Positions 10,844 through 21,984 of a DNA stretch of 64,000 nucleotides are shown here, one piece after another. This DNA is from Cherax quadricarinatus. Taxonomy: Eukaryota; Arthropoda; Malacostraca; Decapoda; Parastacidae. The number at the start of each line of letters is the position of its first letter. Position 1 is the first letter of the stretch. Where the stretch lies: assembly GCF_038502225.1 (NCBI RefSeq), contig NC_091298.1, positions 27,111,391 to 27,175,390 on the forward strand, written 5' to 3'. A model generated the notes under the pieces. It was not told the DNA's origin. It saw nothing but the letters and a program-made list of their open reading frames with translations, and searched no databases. The position numbers and the translations under genes were made by a program.

Positions 10844-10985
10844 ATTTCAACTCCACGGCTTATTTATCTATCAGAATTGATCTAATATGATATAATAAAC
10901 ACTATAAATAACATACAAACGTGTTATATACTCTAGACTGAAAAAAATAGGTCATAATATTACAAGATTGTCGAGAGTATTTTGA
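10844..10985. repeat. Fragment of a CAGTGG-type TA transposon
   Basis: Matches interior parts of the elements at 49169-50247 and 59131-60262: AACTCCACGGCTTATTTATC, then CTAATATGATATAATAAAC, then ACATACAAACGTG. Neither terminus is present. Confidence 0.6.
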
Positions 10986-11812
10986 TATAAATGAGTTACT
11001 GCTCTCCATGTCGTATTCTTTGGTCTCTAAGTAAGAGAAAACGGTGTTTTGAAGAGGATAACTGCACTAGAACATCAGTTTACTAACAAATACACCCAAA
11101 CAAACGCGATTATCGCGATTTTTTTTTTTTTTTGAGACGGTGGGCCGGCCGGCGCTCCAGGCCAATATCTCGGAAGTAACTTATTCACCTAAGGTACCTA
11201 TTTCTGCCTTTATTACTTAATTAAATGAAATAATATTCACAGAAATATAACTAACGGATGAGAACCTACACCTGAACATATATAATAAAATTGTCACTAG
11301 CCAAAACTGACATTTGTATTCATATCTTGTATGAAACTGTATATACAAAAGTTTTTATATATAAACTAATGCTTTGGCCTCTTACTGTACATTGTAATAT
11401 TAGCATTTTATGTACCTAAACATTCCATAGCTATTCATCCCCTAATTTTGTATGTTTTATTTAGAGCACAGGTATACAATATACATGTAATCATACATGA
11501 TTGACTGAAATCACTAAACATGAAGCTATAATAAGAAATACACCATCCTTGTAACTAAACGATTTACTACCCACACCTGAGTATACGTAACAAAAAAAGC
11601 TACAAAACTTGCATGTATAAACTCTGTATATGTAACTGTAACCATACATGAAAAACTTGCATCAACAAAAACAGTACCAGGGTTGTGACCTAAATTAATA
11701 TACACTTAAAATGTAACAAAACCAAACGTATATAATTTTTTACATAAAACAAAGTGACATTAAACAAGAAGTTGATACATGCCTCCTCTCACTACACACA
11801 AGGTACACAGTA
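10986..11812. other. AT-rich flank, nothing recognised
   Basis: No coding or structural signal apart from a T-run at about 11121-11135. This is the left flank of the BEL/Pao insertion. Confidence 0.5.
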
Positions 11813-13061
11813 TGGAAAATTTTATAGGAGTGATTACTTGTACGTACCTCAACATTACATGCATACGAGTAATCTCCTTGGGAGACAACAACGATATTGT
11901 TTACCGTAGTCACCCATGTAGACATGTGAGAAAACTTAACCACCTCTGGTCACTGCGGGGGGCCCCCTCGACCCTAAATTTTTCCCATATCTTCCGGGAG
12001 CCCAAAAAGGGGGGTTGCACCCTCAGGCGGCGCTACTAATTTTGTGGACTGTATAGATTATATAGTTTAACTGAATGAAAAAGGGGGAAAAAAGGTTTAA
12101 AAACCCCCCATTGGATTTTCCCATTAAGGGGGAAAAAAAAAAAAAAACTTGTACAGGGGGATCCACCCACCTTGGGGCCCAGATTTTCCCCTTCCGGGGA
12201 GGGTAAACCCTTGGGGGGAGGGGGTGGGCCCTGGGTTTTCCCCCCATTAAAACCTAAAAAAAAAAAAAACCCTTTAATCAATTTAAAAAAAAAACCAAAA
12301 AAAACCAAAAACCTAAGGCCAGAAACCAGTCTGCTATAACTAAAACTTTCCCCAACGGGGGATTGATGCCCCTTTTTTCCCCTCCATTCGCCACCCCTTT
12401 TTCGATGCCCTGCTACCCCGACACATTTTTCTTTTCCCAGCGGAGGGAAAATATCCGTTGGTTTGTCCCCCGGTTTTTAGAAGTCGGGTTTCCCATAAAA
12501 ATTTCGCTATCTAGGGAGAAAAACCCCGGGGTTCCCCCGGAGCAGGCGATTTATTTCATTTCCCCGCATTCTTTTAAACAATGTTATTATCACTGATTTT
12601 ACCATTCCCCAAGAGGGTTTAACGTCCCCAAATTATTATAAAATTGTTCTCCATTAAGATCAAAGACCGATGATGGGATTAACTCACGGTTTTTCCCCTG
12701 GACACATTCCATGGCGGGGGCCCGTCCTGGCCCTACTTTATCCACTTATTTTACCACTTTTCACGGTGGTCACTAAATCTCGTTCCCTCCTCTTCCCCCG
12801 GGAAAAATTCGACACTTCCTATTAAAATGAGGCCTATATTAATCCTTAGGCGCCGTAAACCCCAAATTTTCCCTGCCCCATGTTTCAAAACTTCCCCCAC
12901 TTCAAAACACTCCCGCCCCTGGCCCCATTTCCCACCCTCGATCGCCCCCTCGCGGGGCGCAGTGGGAACAGTTGGTTCCATTAAAAAATACAAATTTTTG
13001 AAACCCCAAAACTTTAAAACACTTATTGGGCACTATGGCCCGGGAAATTAAATAATTTCCA
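11813..13061 (-). repeat. BEL/Pao 3' LTR, corrupted from about 12060
   Basis: The first 150 bp match the other LTR with about ten substitutions by my count. Beyond that the order of landmarks is kept (GGCGCTACTAAT, TTGGTTTGTCCC, AGAAGTCG, TTATTATCACTGATT, CTATATTAATCC, AAATTAAATAATTTCCA), but bases between them are replaced by runs of A, C, G or T, and total length grows to 1249 bp. Confidence 0.85.
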
Positions 13062-13399
13062 CCCGGGGGCAATTTGCCGGGGCCGGGGAAGGGGGCCCGT
13101 TGTTTGGAACCCCGGGCCCCTTAAAATTAAACGTCTTCCCCCGGGAAAACGTTCCCACCCCCCTCTCTTTTTGGCTGCTTTTTTTCCTAGTGGGTCTTCT
13201 AAATTTCTTCTTGCATTACTCGGTCAGTGTTTTTAATACCCCAAAAATTGTCATTTTCCCCTTAGATTTCCATCTGCACTGGTTAAACACCAAAAATTGG
13301 GGGAATTAATTTATTAATAATCAGAAATTTTCCCTGACCACGACACAACACTTTGACTTTCAAAACCCTTTGTCATCTGGTATAATGTAACTCCCTTTT

Positions 13400-14025
13400 T
13401 GGGGCCCCCACAATTTCGATGTTTTCAGTATCAATCAACACAATGTCACCGGGTTTGGGAATTTTTCTGTGGTTTTGCCTCTGGCGCACCATAAAAGTGT
13501 TCACGTGGTGTAAAAAAGGTATTTTTTCGCCAAAATTGGACCAATGATTTAATTCCTTATTTTTAAATCTTGAATTTTATCCTAAACAGGTCACGTTTTT
13601 GGGAACCCTCCCTTCCTGGGATTATCCCCTAAAATGGGTGCAGCTTCTAGCACCCTCCGCATATTCGTGGGAAGTCAGGATCCCCAGCGCCCGGGGGTGT
13701 GGCTCATGTATGACAGGGGGCGATTTTTTTAAGTTCTCTGCCTCCACCAACACTGGGAATTCCTCCAAATTAATTCTCTTCCCTGTGTAGCACCTTACGA
13801 AGACATCTTTTCACTGTGCCTATCTTTTCTTTCCCTTAATCCTTTTTTCCAAGGGGCTCTGGGAGTAAAAAATTTTCCAGACACACCTGCGGGGTCAACA
13901 AAGACTTACATCATCACTCTTTTTTAAATTCCATCAAGTTTTGAGCACCCCTACAAAATTTTAAAAATTATCTGGATCATCAATCTTGGACAGGATCCCC
14001 CTGTTTGCAAATTTCGGAACAGCTG
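13400..14025 (-). pseudogene. BEL/Pao integrase remnants
   Basis: At about 14020-13965 the minus strand reads KFANRGILSKIDDPDNF, matching the F.A.RG.P..I.SDN.. block with the second catalytic Asp of the integrase core. At about 13461-13401 it reads PKPGDIVLIDTENIEIVG, the C-terminal GDIVL block. Between and around them frames are broken. The order (core, then C-terminus toward the 3' LTR) is correct for BEL/Pao. Confidence 0.65.
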
Positions 14026-16229
14026 TATGAACTGTTCTGCAGACAAGTCTGACCCACTTTGGAGGGGCGGCCCTGGTGGCTGTACAAGTAAATAAACATA
14101 CATACCCTTCAGGGGAACACCATCAAAATTACCTGTTTAAAATTTTGGGCCCCTATGGTCCCCCCGGGTTAATCAAAGGGTTTTTCCAACTGCCGCATTT
14201 TGGGGGTGGGGAACCTGGGAAATTTTTGGGTTCATCCACCCCAAAACATATTACCCCGACTTGAAAACCCCTTTTCCCTTTTGCCGCCCTTTGGAACCCG
14301 GGAAAGGTTTTCCCAAATCATTTTAAAGGTTCCTGTACCCCGTGCATCCGTTATTATGTGCTTAAAGACAATAAAGGTTGTCAGGTGATGAGTTTTGGGC
14401 AGCAAGATGGGTTGCTTCCCATTTCCCCCAATTCAGCTTTTGTAACCTGCCTCGGGCCCTAATTACATCATCCTAAAATACACCCCCCAGCTTTTTTATT
14501 GACCCTTTTCCCAAATTTTCCGTCCTTTAAATTTAATCTCCCTGTGGGTTTCTTCTTGTACCCTCTTTTGGGAGTATTTCGGGGGATGGGGAAAATTATA
14601 TGAGATTTCATCTTACTTAAAAATTTTTAAACCCCCAACCTTGCCCGCTAATCAGCTTGGTGGGGAAGAATCCTATTAATGTGGGCCCTAAAAAGGGACT
14701 CGCTGGGCGGTGCTCCCCGTAATTTCGACAGGAGCAATATGTCCCTTTTTGAAAGGCCATTTAAATTTTTGCCCACCAGCCAATTCCCCCCTTTTAAACC
14801 ACTTTAAAGCACCCCAAAATTTTCATAAGTCAAGCCTCGAGACAAAAAATTCCCCCGGATTCTCACCCAAAGGAATTTTAAAAAGGGTTCATATCTGCCC
14901 CAAAGCTTTTATATTTCTCCTGCTTTTTGATTGATTTCGCGACTCTTTTTTGTACATACACAATCTTACTGTTTTCATTACGAATCCATTGTAAGGATAC
15001 CTCGTTATCAGACCAAAAAACGGTTAATTTATATTTATCTCTCTTTAAATTTTGTTCTTATATAATTGGCTAATTTTCCCTTTCATAAAAAAAGGGGTTT
15101 AAATTTCCCTTTTGGGTAAGGGCGTGATTTTATTGGGGGATTTGCCTTAGACATAACAAAAGAAATGGCACTAATTTCATTGAAGGTAAAACGGCTCTCC
15201 CTATGCTAATTTGAAGCATTCAAAAAAAGTAGTACATTTTTTTCCCTTTGACAATTGCCCTTGTTGGAACCCAACATTGGGAATTTTACATATTCACCTT
15301 TAGTTCTTCCCACCTTTTTAACAATTCCTCAAAGGGGGGTTTTATCCCAAAAACATTTAAATTTCCCTCTTCTTGAAAAACAATTTTTCCTTTATGGTAA
15401 GTGGGGGACAAAAAAGCCTAGTGGATGGGAAACATTTTGAAAATTCCGAATAAGACTCTCTTGGTTTTTTTTGGGCATACCCGTGGGTTTTGGGCTTTAA
15501 TGATAACAAGTTTTTCTGTGTCCCAATCAGTTCCCCGCCCTTTATGTTGGACCTTCAACTCCAGGTTTTTCTTTATTTATTTTGCCCCCTTTAAAATGGA
15601 CAAAAGCTTTCCATTCCCTCAGGGGGTATTTTACCTTTCATTTTTTTCATTGCCCTTTATATATTATTGGGTTTTCTTTGTTTAGGGGTCCCCCCAAATT
15701 CCCTAAAATTTTTTCCATTATCCCTCGGGGGACCACCCGTCCGGGGAAAGGGGTGCATTTATGTTGCCTGGGAAAACGGACTGGAGGTTTGCCCAAACAA
15801 TACACTCCGAAACGAAAAGTCTTGGGGATGGAAAAGGGTCATTGGTTTCGACCCCTAAAAACCCCGGTCAATCCCGGTCAGCCCCCGCAGACCCCTCCCG
15901 GGAAAAAAACCCCTTTTGTCCCCATAAAACCTAAATTTTAACCAAATTTTAATATGTCTCCCCAAATTTTTCCATCAAAAATTTTGGGTGTCTTTAAACA
16001 GTCATTCCAAAATTGGTACATTTTTTTTTCTCCTGGCCCCAAAATTAAAAAAACAATCCTCAAAAGAGTGGTTTTGGGTTTTTTTTTAAAATGGTGTGGC
16101 AAATAGTGACCAAAAAATCTGGGCTGCTCGGAGGTACCTCCTCTGAATTTATTTTTAACTGCTCCCTTAATATTATCATTTAAGCAGTCAACAGTTCAGG
16201 TGTCTTGTCAGTTTAAATTTGGGGGTCCT

Positions 16230-16472
16230 TTAATTTCCTCCCCCCATCCCTGGTGGTTGGTGGTCCCGGATGGTTCCTTCCCCCGGAAATCTCACCCAGT
16301 ATTGTCCCGATTCAAATTTTAAAATCCTTCTGGTTTTTGTTCTTGAGTAAAGTTTGGACTTTTTTATTTCATTGATCCCCATGTTCCCAAATTTCCCAAA
16401 ATTTTCCCCAGGTTCAACTTCATCCCCCCTTTGAAGTATATTTATACTTGGGGGGGTTTCATGATAAGACAC
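16230..16472 (-). pseudogene. BEL/Pao reverse transcriptase entry, damaged
   Basis: The frame contains RRILKFESGQYWVRFPGEG, resembling the G-Y-V-LP block that opens the RT domain of BEL/Pao. Flanking frames are broken. Only this motif supports the call. Confidence 0.45.
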
Positions 16473-17159
16473 AAAATGTATTTATGGCTTCCTCCATTTA
16501 TTCATTTCAATTGAGGGAAACCTGCCATACATCCACTGACCTCCTGCGGTCCTTGGGAAAGGGGGACTCCATTTTCTTTTTCATTTCCCTTTTCAAAAGG
16601 GGGCATAATTCCCTACCTATAAAAATATTATTTAAAAGAATCATTATTTCGAAGGTTTCCCAAAATTTTTTACTTGAAACCCAAAGTTTTGTATTTTCAA
16701 GGGCCCCATTGTAGATTTTTCTCCCGGGACCCATACAATTATGGCATTAATACTTTTTTGTCATTGCCCAGCCTGGCAGTTACAAAACAGTGTCGTTGAC
16801 TGGGCCTTCTTATTGAGGAAAAAACCAGATAACTTAGGGATAGCAGGATCTCCCCTTTTGTACCTTCATCCCTTTAAAGGGAATTACGTTTTATGGAAAA
16901 GGGACGTTGTGATCCCTGGTCCCGTAATGCTGTTCGGGTTTTTGGGTTTACGCCGTTTATCAAACAACCATCCCAAAACGGTAAAGGGGTACCTCAGCTA
17001 GGCCTCATTAAGCATTAGCTGCAATCTTTGGTTTGGCTCTGTTGTGTGGGGTTTTTTTACTATGGGGCTATTTTTCCCAAATTTTTAAAGATTAGATCCC
17101 CCCTTAACCCCCAGCTATTTGGGGTTTTTCCCCTTTTTACACCCATTAAAAAATTTGCA

Positions 17160-17294
17160 AGGATTTGGCAATCCCTTTCATTTGGGTTTCCCGGGCACCT
17201 GATACATCTGGGCTCTTCCAATCTTTCCCTTTCTTTCCCCTGAATTATAGGCATTACAGTTCTTAGAGAAATGAGTACCGTTGCAGAAGATACA
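17160..17294 (-). pseudogene. Gag zinc knuckles
   Basis: At 17294-17256 the minus strand encodes CIFCNGTHFSKNC, a CX2CX3HX4C knuckle. Further down, in another frame, PRCIRCPGNPNERDCQ looks like a second, damaged knuckle. Paired knuckles of this spacing are usual in BEL/Pao gag. Homopolymer corruption begins about here. Confidence 0.7.
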
Positions 17295-17382
17295 ATCTCT
17301 CCTTTCTTTGCCTGACCTCTTATCAACTGGGCTACCCTTATTGTGGTACTTCCTCCTCTTGCTTTGATGTGGAGAACCACTA

Positions 17383-17670
17383 TTACTGGCCCCCTGTCAC
17401 TTGATATGTGCCTACGTAACCCCGTTTAGTAGGTGACTTATGATTATTGATATTAGGATAAAGTTTCCTTTTGTGGAACTTGACAGGTGCACTGGGGTCT
17501 GTAGACGTGGTATTCCTAGAGGTAATGGGTTGGCTGGTCTGCAGTTGGACAATTAGCTCCTGCAGGCCCACTCTTATTTCTTCCAACCCGAAGTAACCCT
17601 TGTGATATCTGTTAGATAGCCACTCTACTGTCTTGTGGTTCAATTTATTCTGAATCAAGGCACTCAACAA
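17383..17670 (-). CDS. BEL/Pao gag, middle part after frameshift
   Basis: Continues the gag frame in a different phase: LSALIQNKLNHKTVEWLSN, then basic and Ser/Thr-rich sequence (KFHKRKLYP). Such a basic linker normally precedes the zinc knuckles, which follow at 17256-17294 in yet another phase. The frame is therefore broken at both ends. Confidence 0.7.
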   Translation of the reverse strand: MLSALIQNKLNHKTVEWLSNRYHKGYFGLEEIRVGLQELIVQLQTSQPITSRNTTSTDPSAPVKFHKRKLYPNINNHKSPTKRGYVGTYQVTGGQ

Positions 17671-18461
17671 CCACTCTGCTCCCTCCAGATCATATTACTC
17701 AAGGTCTTAAGAGTGCTTTCTAGTTTGATCCTAAATTGCTGTAAGCTGTTGCGGTTGTGATCTGGAGTCTTCAAACTAGCCAAATTAGCTACTAGATCCA
17801 ACCTACTTTGCTCCAAGTTACCGTAAGTGACCTCCAACAAGTCAACTGCCTCACTATAGGAGTCATCTACATTTGGGAATGCTTGTATGAGAACATGCGC
17901 ATCTCCCCTTACTTGTCCCTTTAAATAGCATAATTTGGTAACACTTGCAAGATCACTCCTATCATGTACGACTGCTTTAAAGATAGACCAAAACTCCTCC
18001 CAGTTTTCTCCCGGATTAAACACAGGCATGCATAATTCTGGGAGTTTTGGTAGACACCTCTGATTTTCCTTACTAGGTTGACCAACAACATTGTTTACAC
18101 CCTTTACCTTCTCCAAAGCCTTAGTTTTGCAGGACACAATGTTGTCCTCCACTTCATAATATTGATCCAGCAGCCACTCCCTTTCAGCATCATCTGCACA
18201 ATTCACCAGAAGATCGCTCTCACAGTCCTTATACCACAATCTATATGACTCATATCTATTTTCTAAGGCATCTAGGTGTAGCTTTAATTCATCAGGGTTT
18301 ACAGTTTCTTGTCTCATTAACTCCATACACTTGTTGTATGATTTAGTAACATGACCCTTCCGAGCTTGTAGTGACGCTTTCTTTGCTTTGGCATCCATGG
18401 ACTTGCCAGCCACACTAACTTCCTCAGACCCAGCCATGGTTAGGGGATTAATAATCACCAA
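17664..18461 (-). CDS. BEL/Pao gag, N-terminal part
   Basis: A 265-codon open frame. It is the retroelement structural protein that packages element RNA. The segment LPKLPELCMPVFNPGENWEEF followed by FWSIFKAVVHDR and YLKGQVRGDAH is the signature of the BEL gag domain (DUF1759 type, which normally reads LPKLxLPxFxGxxxxWxxFW). The ATG at 18434 (MAGSEEV) may be the real start rather than 18461. A one-base frameshift near 17680 separates it from the next frame; this may be mutation or sequence error. Confidence 0.8.
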   Translation of the reverse strand: MVIINPLTMAGSEEVSVAGKSMDAKAKKASLQARKGHVTKSYNKCMELMRQETVNPDELKLHLDALENRYESYRLWYKDCESDLLVNCADDAEREWLLDQYYEVEDNIVSCKTKALEKVKGVNNVVGQPSKENQRCLPKLPELCMPVFNPGENWEEFWSIFKAVVHDRSDLASVTKLCYLKGQVRGDAHVLIQAFPNVDDSYSEAVDLLEVTYGNLEQSRLDLVANLASLKTPDHNRNSLQQFRIKLESTLKTLSNMIWREQSGC

Positions 18462-18666
18462 TTATACAACTTAAGTAGACACCTTGTGAGAGTAATTCTT
18501 GCACTTTACTCTTGTATAAATCCTAGCCACCCATGTGCTAGTAATTAATTGGGCTAATTATCATCCACCACACGACCAATTAAATTTGTGTACCCTATAC
18601 CCACTTTCTTCAATCAGTCACTTAATTATTAAGTAATTAATTCAATTAATTTTTCACTGATTGCAT
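18462..18666 (-). other. BEL/Pao leader between primer site and gag
   Basis: AT-rich untranslated leader, about 200 nt, without open frames. Its position between primer-binding site and gag is standard. Confidence 0.6.
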
Positions 18667-18682
18667 CCGGTTCGAAGGACCA
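18667..18682 (-). other. Candidate primer-binding site
   Basis: On the minus strand TGGTCCTTCGAACCGG begins 12 nt after the 5' LTR end. It starts with TGG, the complement of the tRNA CCA end, and the T-loop-like TTCGA fits a tRNA 3' part. I could not assign a specific tRNA. Confidence 0.5.
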
Positions 18683-18693
18683 GCGGGCAGATA

Positions 18694-19880
18694 TGGAAAA
18701 TTTTATAGGGGTGATTACTTTTACATACCTCAACATTACATACATACAAGTAATCTCCTTGGGAGACAACAACTATATTGTTTACCGTAGTCACCCGTGT
18801 AAACATTTGAGAAAACTTAACCACCTCTGGTCACTGCAGGTGGCCCCTCGACCCTCACAATCTTATCCATATCTATCTGAGACCAGTATAAATTGGGTAG
18901 CACCCTCAAGCACGGCGCTACTAATTAATTGTGGATTGTATAGATTATATTAGTTTAACTGAATGAAGGGGGGGTAGGTTACACATGGATATATCCATTA
19001 AGGAAAAAACATTTGTACATAATCCCACCACTTACCAGATATTCCCTGGTGGTCACTTGATGTGGCTGGATCACCCTTAACCTATCCAATTAAAACATAC
19101 CTAACTGGCCAGTATCAGTCTGTTATAACTAGAAGGGTTACTTAACTGGGGGTGATTGATGCTCCTTATTTCCTCCATTCACCATCTCATTTCGATGTCC
19201 CGCTACACCGACACGGTTCTTATTCCAGCAGGACAAGGTATCCATTGGTTTGTCCCGGTTTAGAAGTCGTGATTCCATAAACTTCACTATCCTCGGTACG
19301 AGAATCACGCATTCACTCGGAGCAGGGTGATCTATTTCACATCCTGCATTCTCTTTACTTAATGTTATTATCACTGATTACATTACCATTCACAAGATGA
19401 TTTAACGTCTCATAATTATTATACACATTAGAGGTCACTCCATTAAGATCTGAGGCCGATGAGTGAGGATTAACTCACAGGTATTTCCCCTGGACACACA
19501 CCATGGCCGCGCACCAGTCACACCCGGTCGAACCATTATTCACTAATTTTACCACCTTTTTACGGTGGTCCCGTAAATCACGTTCCCTCACTCTTCACCA
19601 GGAACAGTTACGACACTTCCTATTATGAAGTGAGGCCTATATTAATCCTTAGGCCGCCGTGAACGCCAATTTCCTGATCCCATGTTTTCACAGCCTCCTC
19701 ACTACATTCAAAACACTGCCACCACCTCGTGCCCCAGCTCGACCTATCCCCCCCCCTCACATCTGTGCAGGAGCAGCGGGAACCCAGTTGGTTCCATTCA
19801 AAATACAAATACATTTTGACCCAAATCAACACATTAAACACTTATTAGGCACCATAGCTTCGGAAATTAAATAATTTCCA
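18694..19880 (-). repeat. BEL/Pao 5' LTR (1187 bp)
   Basis: Direct repeat of 11813-13061. On the + strand it begins TGGAAAATTTTATAGG and ends AATAATTTCCA, so the ends are TGG...CCA and inverted to each other. This copy has normal sequence texture and can serve as the reference for judging the damaged one. Confidence 0.85.
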
Positions 19881-19884
19881 CAAC

Positions 19885-20225
19885 AACTATTACTACTACT
19901 ACTACTACTAATAATAATAATATCTTTATTTCTACAAGTACATGTACAAGGTATACAGTCCTAGCTGACATCAATGACATACTACTATATAGAAAGCCGC
20001 TTGTTATGCTGAGCATTTCGGGCAGATTAGGTCAATTTTGTCCCAGGATGCGACCCACACCAGTCGACTAACACCCAGGTACCCATTTAACTGATGGGTG
20101 AACGTGGACAGCAGGTGTCTTATAGAAACTACGTCCTAATGTTTGCAACCCTATTGAAGATGGACCCCCGAACCTCATTGTGTGAGCTGTCCCATAGCAG
20201 TCGAGATACGGGATATGATACGGGT
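19885..20225 (-). mobile_element. SINE with (TAA/TAC)n tail
   Basis: On the + strand it starts with a (TAC)n(TAA)n tract at about 19888-19921, then TCTTTATTTCTACAAGTAC, then CCAGGATGCGACCCACACC and AACACCCAGGTACC, which are shared with the SINE at 9820-10118. The tRNA-like head at the right end is decayed. Confidence 0.7.
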
Positions 20226-20280
20226 ATGATAATTGTACTAATGTGGACCTGTACCTAAATAAACTTATTTAATTTGAATG

Positions 20281-21005
20281 GTAGCACACTCCACCAATAT
20301 TCAAAACTCTAAACCTACTCACCATACAAAACATCCATACTTATTACTGCATCTACTACATACATAGAACACTTAACTCGGATATAAACCCTCCCCTCAA
20401 ACGTCTCCTTACCAACCTCAACAGAACACATGACCATAACACAAGGCACAGATCACTCTTTGATGTTTCTCGTGTCCATCTCGCACTATGCAAAAACTCA
20501 ATGCACATAAAAGGCCCTAAAATCTGGAATTCATTACCTGTGAATGTAAAAGAAACACTGTCTGTTTATAAATTCAAGTCTCTTCTCAAAAATCACTTAC
20601 TCACCCACAACTAAATAAATACCGAATAATTGTATCTCAAATTGTATCTCATAAATGTTTCTCATAATTGTATCTCATAAATGTTTAACCTGTGACCCAA
20701 TCAAACTTTGTTATTTTTTTAATTACATTACCTAACAGAATACTCCATTCTACTGAATACACAGCAACACAGTAAATGACCATATGACCTGTCTTTGTAA
20801 TACTCATTTGTGCTAAATTGTTATCTGTTTACAATAATGTTTTACCACTGAATATATCATTGCTTAGTTAATCTTAAGTTAATTTTAAGCCTACCCATAA
20901 TGCTCTGCATACAAGGGGCTTTGGCATGTTGCACTTTAACTACTGTATTCCTAAGTACTTCTCTGTATCATGTTCAAATTAATAAATAAAGAAATAAATG
21001 AATAA
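20281..21005 (+). pseudogene. CR1-like LINE 3' end
   Basis: The + frame ending near 20612 encodes the C-terminal tail of a LINE ORF2, including IHTYYCIYYIHRTL, HDHNTRHRSLFDVSR and KGPKIWNSLP. It is followed by a 3' UTR with GGGGCTTTGGCATGTTGCAC and an (AAATAAATG)n tail. It is 5'-truncated, as usual for target-primed insertions. A related but distinct tail lies at 32935-33357. Confidence 0.8.
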
Positions 21006-21019
21006 ATGGTGTTCCGACA

Positions 21020-21245
21020 TCATGAGGAACACGGGTTCATGGGAAGCGCGGGTTCGTGGAGAGAAGCACAGGTTCATAGGGAGGAGCTTGGGTTTATGGG
21101 AAGGAGCATGGGTTTATGGGAAGGAGCATAGGGTTCATGGGGAGGAGCATGGGGTTCATGGGGAGGAGCATGGGGTTCATGGGGAGGAGCATGGGGTTCA
21201 TGGGGTTTTGGGGAGGAGCACGGGTTCATAAGGAGGAGCAGGATT
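21020..21245 (+). repeat. G-rich minisatellite, about ten 20-21-bp units
   Basis: Units are of the type GGGTTCATGGGGAGGAGCAT, diverged at the left (GGGAAGCGC..., GGGTTTATGGGAAGG) and nearly identical at 21127-21205. Both strands are open, giving periodic Gly/Met/His-type frames that I do not regard as genes. The regularly spaced G-runs could form G-quadruplexes. Confidence 0.85.
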
Positions 21246-21463
21246 GCTGGTGTCCCCCGGCCTTGCCAACCCTTCAACCCAACAACAACAACAACAACAC
21301 AGAAATGTCACAGCTGACCCAGTTGTTCCATGACGGCAGCCTTTAGATTATCTGTGTTACCTTCACCTGAGTGAGTTAAGTGCACTAACAGTTCCTAGAA
21401 CAGTGTTAAGATTACTGTAACAAGATTCATATTCACGTAATGCTCTCAGAATAAAACCACAGT

Positions 21464-21984
21464 GTTTGGCTTTGTTGAAGTAGATTTTATTGGGATTATT
21501 AACCCAGTGGGTTAGTAATGTGAGGTTAAGCCAATAATGTCACTCATTATGGCGTATTACCTTTAGGGTCCTACGATGATCTTCCCCAACAGTTGGCTAA
21601 CATCCAGGTACCTACTTGGTGCTAGGTGAGTTGGTGCAACAGGAAACCAGAGGAAATGACTCACATTGATTTTGCTTGGTTATAATTAAGATAAATTTCT
21701 GTATCTAGGCCTCAAACGTAAGTAGTAACTCAAAATTTTTTGAACAGTGTACAGAAATTTAACCTGTAACCCAGTAAAATCAGTACGTGTTATTTCCTCT
21801 GGTTTCCTGTTGTACCTACTCACCTAGCAGCAAGTAGGTACCTGGGTGTTAGCCTACTGTTAGGGAAGATAGTCTTAGGACCCTGAGGTAATACACCATA
21901 CTGAGTGGCATTCTTGGCTTAACCTCAGGTTACTAACCCACTGGGCTGATAATCCCAATAAAATCTATTTAAAGAAAGCCAAAC
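21464..21984. repeat. Large inverted repeat
   Basis: The arm 21464-21657 is the imperfect reverse complement of 21792-21984, starting GTTTGGCTTTGTTGAAGTAG and ending with the reverse of it. Homology continues inward (ATTTTGCTTGGTTATA against the reverse of CTGTAACCCAGTAAAAT), leaving only a short centre. The arms include a CCAGGTACCTACTTG...GCTAGGTGAG segment like the SINE body, so this may be two SINE-related copies head to head. Confidence 0.8.

Larger units (their letters stand above)
12060..17250. other. Homopolymer-inflated tract inside the BEL/Pao element
   Basis: Sequence becomes blocky, with frequent runs of 4-15 identical bases, and conserved protein motifs sit in scattered frames. 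Direct comparison of the two LTRs (11813-13061 against 18694-19880) shows that complex sequence has been replaced by runs while landmark order is kept. Confidence 0.75.
11813..19880 (-). mobile_element. BEL/Pao LTR retrotransposon with two LTRs
   Basis: Read on the minus strand: 5' LTR 19880-18694, leader with primer-binding site, gag from 18461, zinc knuckles near 17290-17160, pol remnants (RT entry near 16300, integrase core near 14000, integrase C-terminus near 13440), then 3' LTR 13061-11813. The gag N-terminal domain, the knuckle type and the integrase motifs fit the BEL/Pao superfamily. Most of pol is unreadable because about 12060-17250 carries inflated homopolymers. A 5-bp target duplication is not clear: the left flank is CAGTA and the right flank CAACA. 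Confidence 0.88.

Noticed and set aside
12060..17250. Repeat-induced point mutation as the cause of LTR divergence
   Set aside because: Differences are insertions of homopolymer runs, not transitions, and the other LTR is unaffected.
21116..21346. Periodic MGFMGRS-like frame
   Set aside because: Direct translation of the 20-21-bp minisatellite.
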